Assembly (NCBI GenBank): GCA_016932015.1
Contig: JAFGDQ010000065.1
Coordinates: forward strand, 1-46,922
Source of the DNA: Spirochaetota bacterium
GTDB lineage: Bacteria; Spirochaetota; UBA4802; JAFGDQ01
DNA: 46,922 nucleotides
Direction of reading: 5' to 3'
Part shown: positions 17,421 through 26,225 of the stretch, piece by piece
Numbering within the stretch: the first letter of the stretch is position 1
How the letters are laid out: each line of letters opens with the position of its first letter
The notes under the pieces: model-generated
Databases searched by the model: none
Told to the model about the DNA's origin: nothing
The model's input: the letters and a program-made list of their open reading frames with translations, nothing else
Made by a program: the position numbers and the translations under genes

Positions 17421-17774
17421 TTATAATGCTGTAATTAATCCAGCGCTTGCGGTATTGCCGTTGGATACAATTTTAAATGAATAGGTACCCTGTGAATTCT
17501 CTTTTAAGGTTACTGTAATATGAAGTATTTCTTCCGGTTTTACAAGCGATTTAAATTTTATTTTTTTAAGCTTTTTAATCGATAAATTATTCTTTTCACA
17601 ACATTTCTGAATCAGGTCAACAACCATAGAAAGTTGAGCGATACCAGGAAGAATCGGTTCTTCAGGGAAATGGCCGGAAAACCAGGGAGAGTATGCTGCT
17701 GCAACAACATTTGCCGAAAATAATTTACCGGAATCACACCTTATATCTGAAATATTGTGCCAGTGTTCATTCAT
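17421..17774 (-). CDS. FabZ/ApeI-like 3-hydroxyacyl-ACP dehydratase
   Basis: A 117-residue single-hotdog protein with the FabZ-type signature GHFPEEPILPG, where H35 is the catalytic histidine and the central helix follows (GIAQLSMVVDLI). It is shorter than FabZ (about 150) and close to the ApeI class of aryl-polyene dehydratases. It would remove water from 3-hydroxyacyl-ACP to give a trans double bond in each cycle. Its start touches the stop of the ACP gene at 17774 (one-base overlap). A second single-hotdog dehydratase is encoded at 38115. In known systems the two kinds can pair. Confidence 0.8.
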   Translation of the reverse strand: MNEHWHNISDIRCDSGKLFSANVVAAAYSPWFSGHFPEEPILPGIAQLSMVVDLIQKCCEKNNLSIKKLKKIKFKSLVKPEEILHITVTLKENSQGTYSFKIVSNGNTASAGLITAL

Positions 17775-18028
17775 TATGCTAATTCTGGAGAGACATTATT
17801 CACAACATAATTTACAATGTCATCGACAGTTATTATTTTTTTAAGCTGTTCTTCATCAATTTTAAGATTTATCTTCGATTCCAGAGTTGCAATCATATCA
17901 AGAGCATCAATACTGTCCAGCTCAAGATCGTCAAACAAATTTGAATTCCGGGATATCTTACTTTCCGGAATTTCAAAATCGTTTACCAAATATTCCTTAA
18001 TTAATGAATATACTTCGTCTGAATTCAT
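17774..18028 (-). CDS. Acyl carrier protein
   Basis: An 84-residue ACP with the modification site LELDSIDALD. I chose the ATG at 18028 because AAGGT lies eight bases upstream of it. An in-frame ATG at 18049 would add seven hydrophobic residues and would put that ribosome binding site inside the gene. It overlaps the dehydratase gene by one base. A candidate promoter (18125-18154) and a leader hairpin (18054-18080) lie upstream, so this gene may begin its own transcription unit inside the longer minus-strand array. Confidence 0.87.
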   Translation of the reverse strand: MNSDEVYSLIKEYLVNDFEIPESKISRNSNLFDDLELDSIDALDMIATLESKINLKIDEEQLKKIITVDDIVNYVVNNVSPELA

Positions 18029-18053
18029 ATAAAATACCTTGCTATACATTCAA

Positions 18054-18080
18054 AAGCCATCTAAATTTTTCAGATGGCTT
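18054..18080 (-). promoter_or_regulatory. Leader hairpin just upstream of an ACP gene
   Basis: AAGCCATCT (18054-18062) pairs perfectly with AGATGGCTT (18072-18080) around a nine-base loop. Read on the minus strand, a short TTTTG follows and the ACP ribosome binding site comes soon after. It may be a weak terminator of the upstream gene, an attenuator or an mRNA-stability element. Confidence 0.45.
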
Positions 18081-18124
18081 GATTATTCTGATATATTGAA
18101 ACGTAGAGCTTTCAATAAGCTAAA

Positions 18125-18154
18125 ACTATATTTTTTTAAACTTAATAATGTCAA
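18125..18154 (-). promoter_or_regulatory. Sigma-70-type internal promoter
   Basis: On the minus strand, a perfect TTGACA (18154-18149) is followed after 18 bases by TATAGT (18130-18125). It would drive the ACP, dehydratase, ACP and radical SAM genes. Confidence 0.5.
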
Positions 18155-18220
18155 CAAAAAAATAACGGCTCAAAAAAGATTCATAAAATGAAGCAGATCC
18201 GGCACTTAGCAGAAGAATTA

Positions 18221-19696
18221 TTATTTTTTTACTGCTAATATTTCTATAATCATCCCCTTTGTGATGAAAGACTTGCATAGAAATGTAGATGTTTTTAAAA
18301 CTTCAATTCCGGCTGTATCAAGTGTTTTTAATATGTCATTTTTACTATAACTTCTTAGCCATACCCCCTGAATAATTGCATTGCCTATTTGTGTAAAAAA
18401 ACGTAATAATGACCTGTTTGCAGTTGTGAAATACAATAAACCTCCGGGTTTAATGTACCCCGATAGTAATTTTATCATACCTTTGATATCTTTAACATAT
18501 TCAAACGAGGAAAAAGAACATATTACATCATATTTTTCTTTAAAACTACAATTTTCAATATCAGCGGAAATCAAATGAACATTGGTTAGTTTTTCTGATT
18601 TTATTTTATTTTTCGCAATTTTCAGCATATTACAGGAAATATCCACAGCTGTAAGCTTACTGCATATTTTAGCAATCGGAATAGTATACATACCTGTACC
18701 TGAGCCGAGTTCCAAAACATTATCGGATTGTTTAATTATATCTGGCAGTTTTGAACTGACAATCTGAAATTCAATATTTCTTGCTTTTCTTACACCTGAA
18801 TTAGCCTGAATTTCATCATAGGAAAATGCATATTGATTATAGTAGGATTGTACGGTACTGACATGTTTAACAGGAATTTTTCCCATTATCTCTTTTCCTG
18901 TCAAATCCGCCAGTGGTATTATATCGATTTTCTTTTCTTTCAGGCCTGAAATTAACTCTTCAAATTCATTAAGTAATTTATTAATATCATTCTTGTTTAA
19001 AGGAGAAATATCATGCAGTAAAATAATATCTCCTGATTTAACCTTTCTGAGTATTTTAACTGCAAGAGACGTTATTCTTCTGTTTCCCGCATCAAAAGCT
19101 CTGCAGCTGAAGTTTATACAGTGCATACCAAGCTCAAGCAGGACTTTTCTCAGTCTCGGATTTGTGATGCCGGCAGGAGGCCTGAATGCATAGGCATTAA
19201 TACTGAATCCGCTTAAAACCTGCTGTGTCTTAACTATGTCCTGATATAATTCATTCTTTGACCTAAACATAAGAACCGGATCATGATCGTATGAATGATT
19301 GCCAATAGTATGACCTTGATTTAATATCTCATGAATAATTTCAGGATTCCTTGAAGCATTTTTCCCTGTTACAAAGAATGTTGCCTGTATGGAATATTTA
19401 GATAGCAGTTTCATAACTTCAGGAGTGACCGACGGATCAGGCCCGTCATCGAAAGTAAGTGCAATTGCCTTTTTCTTTCGGGATCCCCTGCTTGTTACAG
19501 GCAGAAAAAAGCCTGAACCCGGCAGAAAAGGAGCAACCCCGCATACTGCCAAAAAAAACAATATTGGTATTACCGCAAATCTAAATTCAAAAAACAGAAT
19601 TATTACTGCGAGCTGAACTGCTCCTATTCCGGCAAGATGAAACGGGGAAAGCGGAAAATAGTTTTTACTTATTTTCACTGAATTAGCTGCTCCCAA
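18221..19696 (-). CDS. Fused NodB-type polysaccharide deacetylase and SAM methyltransferase
   Basis: A 491-residue protein in three parts. Residues 20-60 hold two hydrophobic segments that should anchor it in the inner membrane. Residues 75-270 are a NodB-fold deacetylase with TFDDGPD (D83, D84), the metal-binding HSYDHD, FRPPAG and ILLHD. Residues 290-491 are a class I methyltransferase with ELGSGTG (329-335) and a downstream AVDIS acidic residue for SAM ribose. Deacetylases of this family remove N-acetyl groups from amino sugars, and some act on other acyl groups. The gene overlaps the upstream radical SAM gene by 22 bases. With the glycosyltransferase at 29398 it suggests a modified sugar on the lipid. 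The methyl acceptor is unknown. Confidence 0.82.
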   Translation of the reverse strand: MGAANSVKISKNYFPLSPFHLAGIGAVQLAVIILFFEFRFAVIPILFFLAVCGVAPFLPGSGFFLPVTSRGSRKKKAIALTFDDGPDPSVTPEVMKLLSKYSIQATFFVTGKNASRNPEIIHEILNQGHTIGNHSYDHDPVLMFRSKNELYQDIVKTQQVLSGFSINAYAFRPPAGITNPRLRKVLLELGMHCINFSCRAFDAGNRRITSLAVKILRKVKSGDIILLHDISPLNKNDINKLLNEFEELISGLKEKKIDIIPLADLTGKEIMGKIPVKHVSTVQSYYNQYAFSYDEIQANSGVRKARNIEFQIVSSKLPDIIKQSDNVLELGSGTGMYTIPIAKICSKLTAVDISCNMLKIAKNKIKSEKLTNVHLISADIENCSFKEKYDVICSFSSFEYVKDIKGMIKLLSGYIKPGGLLYFTTANRSLLRFFTQIGNAIIQGVWLRSYSKNDILKTLDTAGIEVLKTSTFLCKSFITKGMIIEILAVKK

Positions 19697-21024
19697 AGCG
19701 GGCCTGTATATCCCTGCTTATACATCATTTTTATAAGCCTTGCTGTTTTTCTGCCTCCGGAACCGATAACCCAGTTGGACCTGTCGCTGTAACGGTCCTG
19801 TATTGTCTTAATTATCTCTTCACTTGTTATATCAGCTGAATTATAGAATACAGGTTCAAGCAGGCTTTGGGAAGGGTCAATCTGCCCTTCCCTTACAGCA
19901 ATATCAAAAAGCTCGGTATGAGGATAGATTCTCATTCCGCAAAACATGAATAATACCGTATATGAGAGTTTTTCTGCATTAACCAGGGTTTCTTCAAATG
20001 TAGACTTGTCCTCTCCAGGGCCGTTAAACAGAAGATAATGAGCAATATACAAATCGGATTTTAAAGCAAGTTCATGAGATCTCATGACATCCTTTACTTT
20101 AAATGATTTACGGTATGCTGCGAGAACAGTATCCGAAAGTGATTCAGTTCCGAACTCAACATGACTTAGGCCGGAGTCTGCCAGAATCCTGTAGTAATCA
20201 TCCGGTGGATTGCTCGGCGCAAAGAAAGCGCCCCAGGGAATGGACACTCCGGCTTTTGCGAATGCTTTTGCGACTTCCATGCTGTGAGCATAATTGCAGT
20301 TGAAAGCTGAATCTGTTATGAATATATATTTAGCTCCTGCATCCTGCAGCTCACGAGCTGTTTTTGCGATCTCATCAGGAGCAAACAGCCTCAGCTTTTT
20401 TCCTTCAATGTGAGGATACGTACAGTAAATGCAGTTAAACGCACAGCCTCTTTTTGACTGAAGATTGAGCATACCGCCGTTTTTTATGTAAAAGCCTGTA
20501 CTTGTACTGTCAGGCCTGAATTTTCTCTCTATCTTTTCATTCCATGGCGGTGGAATGATTTCGGATGATTCTCTGGTAATTACTCCCGGAATTTCCAGCG
20601 GATTCTTTTTATTTTCAAGAGCATCCAGAAAGAAATTAAATCTTTCCCCTTCTCCTATAATACCATAATCAGCATCCAGTTCATTCATAACTTCTGCGGG
20701 AAAAATAGTAAAGCCGCTTCCTCCAAGCACAACAGGAGCATCGGATGCCTCCCTTACTTTATGTATAAGGAGCTGGTAATTTTTTATGTAATATTTAATA
20801 TCACTAGTATCAGTATTATCTATATTTCTTAAGGAAACTCCAACTATATCAGGCGAAAATTTTTTAACAGCTCCAGCAAATGAATTCATATCCTCAAAAT
20901 CATGAATATCAAATATCTCTACCTCATGTTGAGATGGAATCTGAGCTGATACATAATCCAGACCAAGCGGATAAACAGGATATGGCTGTACTGATTTATT
21001 TGCGGAAATTAAAAGTATTTTCAT
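19675..21024 (-). CDS. Radical SAM protein, cobalamin-binding type
   Basis: A 449-residue protein. Residues 1-150 form a B12-binding-like domain (ILLISANK at the start, VVLGGSGFT near 97). The radical SAM core has C194-AFN-C198-IY-C201. There is no DxHxxG, which is normal for this class. It resembles BchE-like and methylase-type radical SAM proteins acting on lipids, quinones or tetrapyrroles. The gene lies between the FAD enzyme gene (eight bases away) and the deacetylase-methyltransferase gene (22-base overlap), so its substrate is probably the cluster product or an intermediate. The methyl or rearrangement chemistry is inferred from family only. Confidence 0.82.
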   Translation of the reverse strand: MKILLISANKSVQPYPVYPLGLDYVSAQIPSQHEVEIFDIHDFEDMNSFAGAVKKFSPDIVGVSLRNIDNTDTSDIKYYIKNYQLLIHKVREASDAPVVLGGSGFTIFPAEVMNELDADYGIIGEGERFNFFLDALENKKNPLEIPGVITRESSEIIPPPWNEKIERKFRPDSTSTGFYIKNGGMLNLQSKRGCAFNCIYCTYPHIEGKKLRLFAPDEIAKTARELQDAGAKYIFITDSAFNCNYAHSMEVAKAFAKAGVSIPWGAFFAPSNPPDDYYRILADSGLSHVEFGTESLSDTVLAAYRKSFKVKDVMRSHELALKSDLYIAHYLLFNGPGEDKSTFEETLVNAEKLSYTVLFMFCGMRIYPHTELFDIAVREGQIDPSQSLLEPVFYNSADITSEEIIKTIQDRYSDRSNWVIGSGGRKTARLIKMMYKQGYTGPLWEQLIQ

Positions 21025-21032
21025 AGATAATA

Positions 21033-22499
21033 TTATTTAAAAAATGCCTTCTCGAGTATATCATCCCCTGTTATTCCCTTTACTGCTGACAATGAGCCAA
21101 GGACAGTGCCGAGTATACCCGGAGCAAGAACATTCTGTCCTGCTAGATGCAGGCCATGAACTGATGTTCTGTGCAGGGAAGCTGTTTTTAAAAGCTGAGT
21201 TCTCGAGCGTTCTATTCCGTAAGTTGACCCATGAGGGCTGTAAACCCAGTCGCGAATTGACAAAGGAGTGTATGTGTCAATTAAATCCGATTTAATAAAA
21301 GGACCGATAATATCCGAAGCCACAGATAGAAGTTTTTCTGCAAACTGATTTTTTTTCTCCAGATAATCATTACCGCGACGACCGGTAAAAGTCTCCTTCC
21401 ACTGAGTCCAGTCTTCATATCTGCTGGGCGCAATCAGAGTAATCATATTCAAATCTTCTTCCGCGGTTTTCTGCACCTGAAAAAAAGTCAGATCTGACAA
21501 ATATCCGGTATCATTTATTTTTAATCTGAAAAAATTATTAGAAGAGTCACCGGCCTTGTTTGCATCAATAGTATAATTCGCAGAGAATATACCCATTGTA
21601 TTTTTCAGATCAGTAACTCTGTTTCTGTAAGCAGGTTTAATATCACCGTTATCTATTAGTTTCAGCATCGTCTGGGGATGAATTGCCGCGATTATTATTT
21701 CAGATTCAATTTTGTTTCCGGATATTAACAATACACCTTTTACAATACGGTCTTTTATCAGAATTTTATCAACCTGATCTCCTGTTATAATCTTTCCGCC
21801 AAATTCCTTTACCTTGGAAGCAAAAACATCCGCCATTTCAGCTCCAGTACATTTTAATTTCCAGGATGAAAAGATATAGGATAAAAGAACAATGTGATGA
21901 TAAAAGACCGGGCAGTCGCTGAGAGAAATGCCCATCCATGAGCACGGCACATCCAGAACGCCGCGCAACTCCGGAGAACAGTTGTACTGTGACAGCAGAT
22001 CCTCAATCGGAGCAAACATATCTATATTTTCAAAACTGCTGCTTTTTTCAAATATATAGCTCAGAGATTCCAGCATTGGAACGATCCGTTTCATTCCATT
22101 TACAAGAGCTGTTATAAGGTCGTTGTCTTTCGGAAATTTTGCTCTCAGGCTTTCCTCATACGGTTTAATACCTACAGGAAGATCGTAAATGAAATCATCA
22201 AAAATATATCTGTCTATCGGACCGTCTAAACCCATGGGAGTAACAGGAATATCCTGAGTGACTTCAAGAAAATCGAATACTCTTTTAAGGGGTTCGTTTT
22301 CACCCATTGACCCAAGGTAATGTACCCCTACAGGACAATCTATTCCCCGACGGGAATAACTGCGCATCATGCCGCCGGGCTGTTTGTTCTTTTCAACAAC
22401 AGTAACATTATATCCCAGTTTAAGCAGAATTATTGCTGATGAAAGTCCGCCAATTCCCGAACCGATTATTACGGCATTCTTAGAAGTATTTTTATTCAT
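21033..22499 (-). CDS. Phytoene-desaturase-like FAD oxidoreductase (CrtI/CrtO family)
   Basis: A 488-residue flavoprotein. The ADP-binding fold opens the protein: VIIGSGIGGLSSAIILLKLGYNV with the acidic end VVEKNKQPGG. The C-terminal FAD motif is LHLAGQNVLAPGILGTVLGS. These are the hallmarks of the carotenoid desaturase/isomerase family. No phytoene synthase or prenyl synthase is encoded here, so a carotenoid role is unlikely. Desaturation, isomerisation or reduction of the polyene chain fits better. CrtI-like genes next to FabF and radical SAM genes were also proposed in ladderane gene sets. Translation is coupled to the ketosynthase gene by a TAATG overlap. Confidence 0.84.
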   Translation of the reverse strand: MNKNTSKNAVIIGSGIGGLSSAIILLKLGYNVTVVEKNKQPGGMMRSYSRRGIDCPVGVHYLGSMGENEPLKRVFDFLEVTQDIPVTPMGLDGPIDRYIFDDFIYDLPVGIKPYEESLRAKFPKDNDLITALVNGMKRIVPMLESLSYIFEKSSSFENIDMFAPIEDLLSQYNCSPELRGVLDVPCSWMGISLSDCPVFYHHIVLLSYIFSSWKLKCTGAEMADVFASKVKEFGGKIITGDQVDKILIKDRIVKGVLLISGNKIESEIIIAAIHPQTMLKLIDNGDIKPAYRNRVTDLKNTMGIFSANYTIDANKAGDSSNNFFRLKINDTGYLSDLTFFQVQKTAEEDLNMITLIAPSRYEDWTQWKETFTGRRGNDYLEKKNQFAEKLLSVASDIIGPFIKSDLIDTYTPLSIRDWVYSPHGSTYGIERSRTQLLKTASLHRTSVHGLHLAGQNVLAPGILGTVLGSLSAVKGITGDDILEKAFFK

Positions 22500-24652
22500 T
22501 ATTTATATATCTCTATAGCAGTAATAAAATCGCCAAATCCGATAATCAATATTCCTTTATTATTAAGATCAAATTCCTTATTTCCGGATAAAGACGGAAC
22601 CATCCCATAGTTAACACAGTTTGCGGCAACAACAGACGCGACTGCAGATGCAGAAGCAAATTCACCTGTAAATTTCCTGTACTCAATGTATGGAATACTA
22701 TATGAAATTTCAGATCGCAGTTCTGAAAGCTGAATCTTTCCGGCTGTTCTTTTATATGCAGGAATTCCTGCAAAAACAGCACCAAAAAGTTCTTTGATCC
22801 GGTCAACACCGCCTAACCTGTTCATTAAACTGCTGATTATATTTTTATTATCAACAGCATATTCAAAAAACGGTACAAAAATATTTAGTCCGGATTTTTC
22901 CCCATGTGTCAGCAGAAAAGCGCCTCCTCCGTCTGAAGGAGAATCGGGCTCGGATGATCTGTCGAGGATTTTAGTCAATACGTTATGATATTCATCAGCC
23001 CCTATTACCATCATAGGATCATTTTCTTCAGCAGACGTAAGGCTTGCGCAGAGCAGTGACTGCTCAAAAGAATAATCCCCGGCAGTAGAGGTTATATTTG
23101 CGCCTGTCGCGCCCAGCCATATTGACGCCTGGCCTGCAGGCGCGTTGTGAACAGATCCGACAAAATCAGTCGGGCTGGGGAATTGTTCGTTTGATTCATA
23201 AAGCTTATCAAGAAAATCATATGTTTCTGAAAGAGCTCCGAAACCTGTGCCGAAATAAATTGACCGGGGTTTAACATCATTACCGTTCTGTTGTGCATTT
23301 ACCGCGAGAGATAATACCATTTTGGGCAGGCGCTTTAAACGTCTCAGTTTGTTTTTCGGCAGTATTTTTGAAATATGGTCAATTTCAACTTTGCCGCAGC
23401 ATTTACCTGTGCTTTTAAGAGAGGCATACGTTTCTTCTGCATTTCCGGCACCGGTAATACAGGTAAAGCAAAGTACCCTTAAAGGCTTTCTTTTCTTAAA
23501 TACCGCATTTCCCGGATGAGCTTCTGGTTCGCTTATCACAACCGATGCGTTGTTGCCTCCAAAACCGAATGAATTTGAAAGCACAGTATTTATTTTAGAT
23601 TTTTTTAACAGCGACGGACTAAGTTTAAGTTCAGGATCAGGATTTTTCAAACCGACATTTTCAGGTATAATATCCTCCTGAATGACAAAAGAGGAAATTA
23701 CTGCTTCGATTGCACCTGCTGCTGCAAGAGAATGGCCGCATGCACCCTTGATTGACGAGACTTCCGGCATTTTATCTGTAAACACACTGTTCAGTGCTTT
23801 AGCTTCTGACGAATCGTTGTCATTAGTGCCTGTGCCGTGAAGGTTAACATAGTCAATATCGTCATTCGAAATTCCAGCGTCCTTAAGAGCGGATTTAATT
23901 GCACCCGACGCGCCAAGGCCTTCCGGATGCGGACTGGCAGGATGGTACGCGTCACATGTTAATCCGGCACCGAGAATTTCCGCGACAGCATTATCAGGCG
24001 GTTCGGCATCTGCTGTAAGCAGAAGCATAGCAGCCCCTTCCGCGATGGACATACCTTTCCTGTCTTTATCAAGCGGTTTAGCACCATCCGGGTCAATAAG
24101 CTGCAGAGAATTGAACCCGTGATATGTCAGCCGGCATAAAGCATCGGCTCCGCCGGTCAAAACCGTTTTTGCCATACCGCTTCTCAGAAGTTCAATTGCG
24201 AGTTTAATCGCAAGAGTACCGGATGAACAGGCAGTGGAAACAGTAAGTACAGGCCCGGTGCATTTCAGTTCACGGGCAATGTATTCAGCAACCGTTCCGG
24301 TAGAATGATATTCATACAAATCAGGATTACAATTTTTTTCCTTAATTAATTTCTCGGAAAGATCCATTCCTCCGGTTGTTGTTCCGAGCACAATCGCATC
24401 AGGAGGAAATTCAGTATTCCGGACAGCTTCTTTCGCGGCAATAAGTGCGAGTTTATGAGTCCTTGGAGTATTATATGATTCCGTAAGCAGTATTTCTCCT
24501 ACAGGAAGCGGAATATCAAAAGGAACCGGAAATAATGTTAACGGTCTGATGCCGATTTTTTTTTGCTTAATTGCGTTTAATGTTTCAGTAAATCCCCTGC
24601 CTATGGGACTGATTATTCCAGTCCCTGTAACAAAGACCCGGATTTTTGTCAA
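22499..24652 (-). CDS. Fused ketosynthase and chain-length-factor-like protein
   Basis: A 717-residue protein of two thiolase-fold units. Residues 1-380 are a FabF-like ketosynthase with C142 in TACSSG, H272 in NLHGTGT and H307 in CGHSLAAAG, ending in FGFGGNNASV. Residues 388-717 are a shorter KS-like unit. Where the active Cys should stand, its STAGDYSFEQ places Gly525, so it should not condense. That is the pattern of a chain length factor. In aryl-polyene systems KS and CLF (ApeO/ApeC) are separate proteins forming a heterodimer. Here they are one chain. It should set the length of the polyene. It overlaps the ACP gene by four bases and the FAD enzyme gene by one. Confidence 0.83.
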   Translation of the reverse strand: MTKIRVFVTGTGIISPIGRGFTETLNAIKQKKIGIRPLTLFPVPFDIPLPVGEILLTESYNTPRTHKLALIAAKEAVRNTEFPPDAIVLGTTTGGMDLSEKLIKEKNCNPDLYEYHSTGTVAEYIARELKCTGPVLTVSTACSSGTLAIKLAIELLRSGMAKTVLTGGADALCRLTYHGFNSLQLIDPDGAKPLDKDRKGMSIAEGAAMLLLTADAEPPDNAVAEILGAGLTCDAYHPASPHPEGLGASGAIKSALKDAGISNDDIDYVNLHGTGTNDNDSSEAKALNSVFTDKMPEVSSIKGACGHSLAAAGAIEAVISSFVIQEDIIPENVGLKNPDPELKLSPSLLKKSKINTVLSNSFGFGGNNASVVISEPEAHPGNAVFKKRKPLRVLCFTCITGAGNAEETYASLKSTGKCCGKVEIDHISKILPKNKLRRLKRLPKMVLSLAVNAQQNGNDVKPRSIYFGTGFGALSETYDFLDKLYESNEQFPSPTDFVGSVHNAPAGQASIWLGATGANITSTAGDYSFEQSLLCASLTSAEENDPMMVIGADEYHNVLTKILDRSSEPDSPSDGGGAFLLTHGEKSGLNIFVPFFEYAVDNKNIISSLMNRLGGVDRIKELFGAVFAGIPAYKRTAGKIQLSELRSEISYSIPYIEYRKFTGEFASASAVASVVAANCVNYGMVPSLSGNKEFDLNNKGILIIGFGDFITAIEIYK

Positions 24653-24915
24653 TTGGCTAACTCCGGATTTTTTTCCTGTATATATCGGGCAAGTGATTTA
24701 ACTGAAGCAAATACTTTCTCTCCCAGTTCTTTATTATCAATTTTAACCGAGTAATCGCTTTCAATCATCATTACGAGTTCCAGGGCGTCTATAGAATCAA
24801 GTCCAAGCTCTCCCCCGATCAGACGGTCATCTTCTCCAAAATCATCAGGAGTGATATCCTCCAGATCAAGAGTTTTTATTATCTTTTCCTTGAGGTGAGT
24901 AATAAAATCCTGCAT
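24649..24915 (-). CDS. Acyl carrier protein
   Basis: An 88-residue ACP with the attachment site LGLDSIDALE and an acidic profile throughout. AAAGGAAA precedes the ATG at good spacing. It overlaps the KS-CLF gene by four bases (ATGA), which fits 1:1 supply of the carrier for the polyene synthase. It is the first gene of the long minus-strand array, and a candidate promoter lies about 90 bases upstream (25005-25031). Confidence 0.9.
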   Translation of the reverse strand: MQDFITHLKEKIIKTLDLEDITPDDFGEDDRLIGGELGLDSIDALELVMMIESDYSVKIDNKELGEKVFASVKSLARYIQEKNPELAN

Positions 24916-25004
24916 TTAAGTTTCCTTTCAATTTATAAAATTATACGGTACTATATTTCAATAAATTCTTTATATAAAATCAATTATATCTTTAAGGCAA
25001 AAAG

Positions 25005-25031
25005 ATTTTATAAATACCTGTATCATGTCAA
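25005..25031 (-). promoter_or_regulatory. Candidate promoter for the long minus-strand unit
   Basis: On the minus strand, a perfect TTGACA (25031-25026) is followed by TAAAAT (25010-25005). The 15-base spacer is short, so the -10 assignment is uncertain. No other gene-like signal is visible between 24916 and 25116. Confidence 0.4.
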
Positions 25032-25116
25032 CATTTTTTTAAAGGTAATACAAATACCGGGTTAACATCAATAATTCAGAAATTGACCGGCTGAATAAAA
25101 ACTGTAAATGTCAATA

Positions 25117-25530
25117 TCAATTATTTAAAGAATTGTTTTTTTCATCTATGGCTGCAAGAAGAACACTGCTTCCAATGATTTTTTCAACTGCTACCCTGGT
25201 CATCCAGCGCAGAAAAATCATTGCGTAGCGCGCGCCTGTAATATACATACCTGCAGTAAATATAAGGTGTGAAATTACGTATGCAACAGGCCCGCCAATA
25301 ACCACAATTAACGGTTCTCTCAAATAAACCGATATAACACCGAGAAATATTACAACCGGCCATCCAATTACATAGCTGAATAATATAAGAAAAACGCCCG
25401 TAATATTCTTAATCATTATTTCCCTTGACGGTTTTTCTGTAAATGCTTTCAGGTCTGCCCTGCTTTCTACTGCATTTGATATAAATGATATTCGTACCAG
25501 ATATCCAGCAATTTGCTTTTTTGTAATCAT
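25117..25530 (-). CDS. Small integral membrane protein, family not recognised
   Basis: A 137-residue protein with a charged N-terminal 40 residues (ESRADLKAFTEKPSREIMIKN) and then three likely membrane segments: about 45-62 (VFLILFSYVIGWPVVIF), 63-80 and 82-105. A basic stretch (RYAMIFLRWMTR) follows. I do not recognise a family or catalytic residues. It lies between the two main units, divergent from the thioesterase gene and codirectional with the ACP gene but about 200 bases away. It could be an accessory of lipid assembly or transport. The 266 bases to its right hold a lone TTGACA at 25714-25719 and nothing else clear. Confidence 0.65.
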   Translation of the reverse strand: MITKKQIAGYLVRISFISNAVESRADLKAFTEKPSREIMIKNITGVFLILFSYVIGWPVVIFLGVISVYLREPLIVVIGGPVAYVISHLIFTAGMYITGARYAMIFLRWMTRVAVEKIIGSSVLLAAIDEKNNSLNN

Positions 25531-25796
25531 TTCCGGAACTTAAACTTTACGAAATATATAATGCGAATAATCAGCAGCAAAAAATACTGTTAATTAGAAA
25601 CTGTTACAATTATATCTTTTTTTCAGGAATTGAATACTATTTTTTTGGAGATTATAACATTTTTATGGATTTATTATTACTGTTATTTACATTTTTCATG
25701 TGCTAAAAATATCTTGACAAAAAAAATTTTAAAAATGCTTTTCTATTATCATATTTATGATATCTTACCAATTATAAAGAACATATTTTACCGCTA

Positions 25797-26225
25797 ATGA
25801 ATAAGAAAGATAAACCTGTTTACGAAGCAAGATTAAAAGTACCATTTCATGACGCTGATCCTATGCAGGTAGTGTGGCACGGCAATTATATTAAATATTT
25901 CGAAATTGCCAGGGATGGGTTACTCGATGAAGCAGGAGTGGATCTTCAGTCCTTTTTTAATAATACAAAATATCTTTTCCCGGTCATTAAAACATCAACC
26001 AAACATATTTTCCCGTTAAGGCATCGTGATGAATTTATCTGTAAAGCCACACTTTTAGAAGCAAAATTTAAAATAGTATTTGAATTCGAAATACGGCTCG
26101 TTAAAGACAATAAATTATGCGCTAAAGGCAAAAGCGAACAGGCAGCTGTAAAATATCCTGAAATGGAAATATTATTCAATATACCCGAACAAATTCAAAA
26201 AGCTCTTGGATTAAACAATGAATGA
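25797..26225 (+). CDS. Acyl-thioesterase, 4HBT/YbgC-like hotdog
   Basis: A 142-residue hotdog protein. The signature is VPFHDADPMQVVWHGNYIKY followed by FEIAR, with D19 the likely catalytic aspartate. It resembles the thioesterase encoded at 11719-12198 in fold but is clearly diverged. It overlaps the DhaL-DegV gene by eight bases, which ties it to that protein. It would release a free fatty acid from an ACP, exactly the substrate that a fatty acid kinase needs. That link is inference from gene order. Confidence 0.83.
   Translation: MNKKDKPVYEARLKVPFHDADPMQVVWHGNYIKYFEIARDGLLDEAGVDLQSFFNNTKYLFPVIKTSTKHIFPLRHRDEFICKATLLEAKFKIVFEFEIRLVKDNKLCAKGKSEQAAVKYPEMEILFNIPEQIQKALGLNNE

Noticed and set aside
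21033..22499. Carotenoid biosynthesis by the CrtI-like enzyme
   Set aside because: No phytoene synthase, prenyl diphosphate synthase or cyclase is encoded in the window; the neighbours are type II fatty acid/polyketide enzymes.
25531..25796. Sigma-54 or complete sigma-70 promoter before the thioesterase gene
   Set aside because: No GG-N10-GC element is seen; the TTGACA at 25714 has no -10 at proper spacing (TATTAT is 24 bases away).
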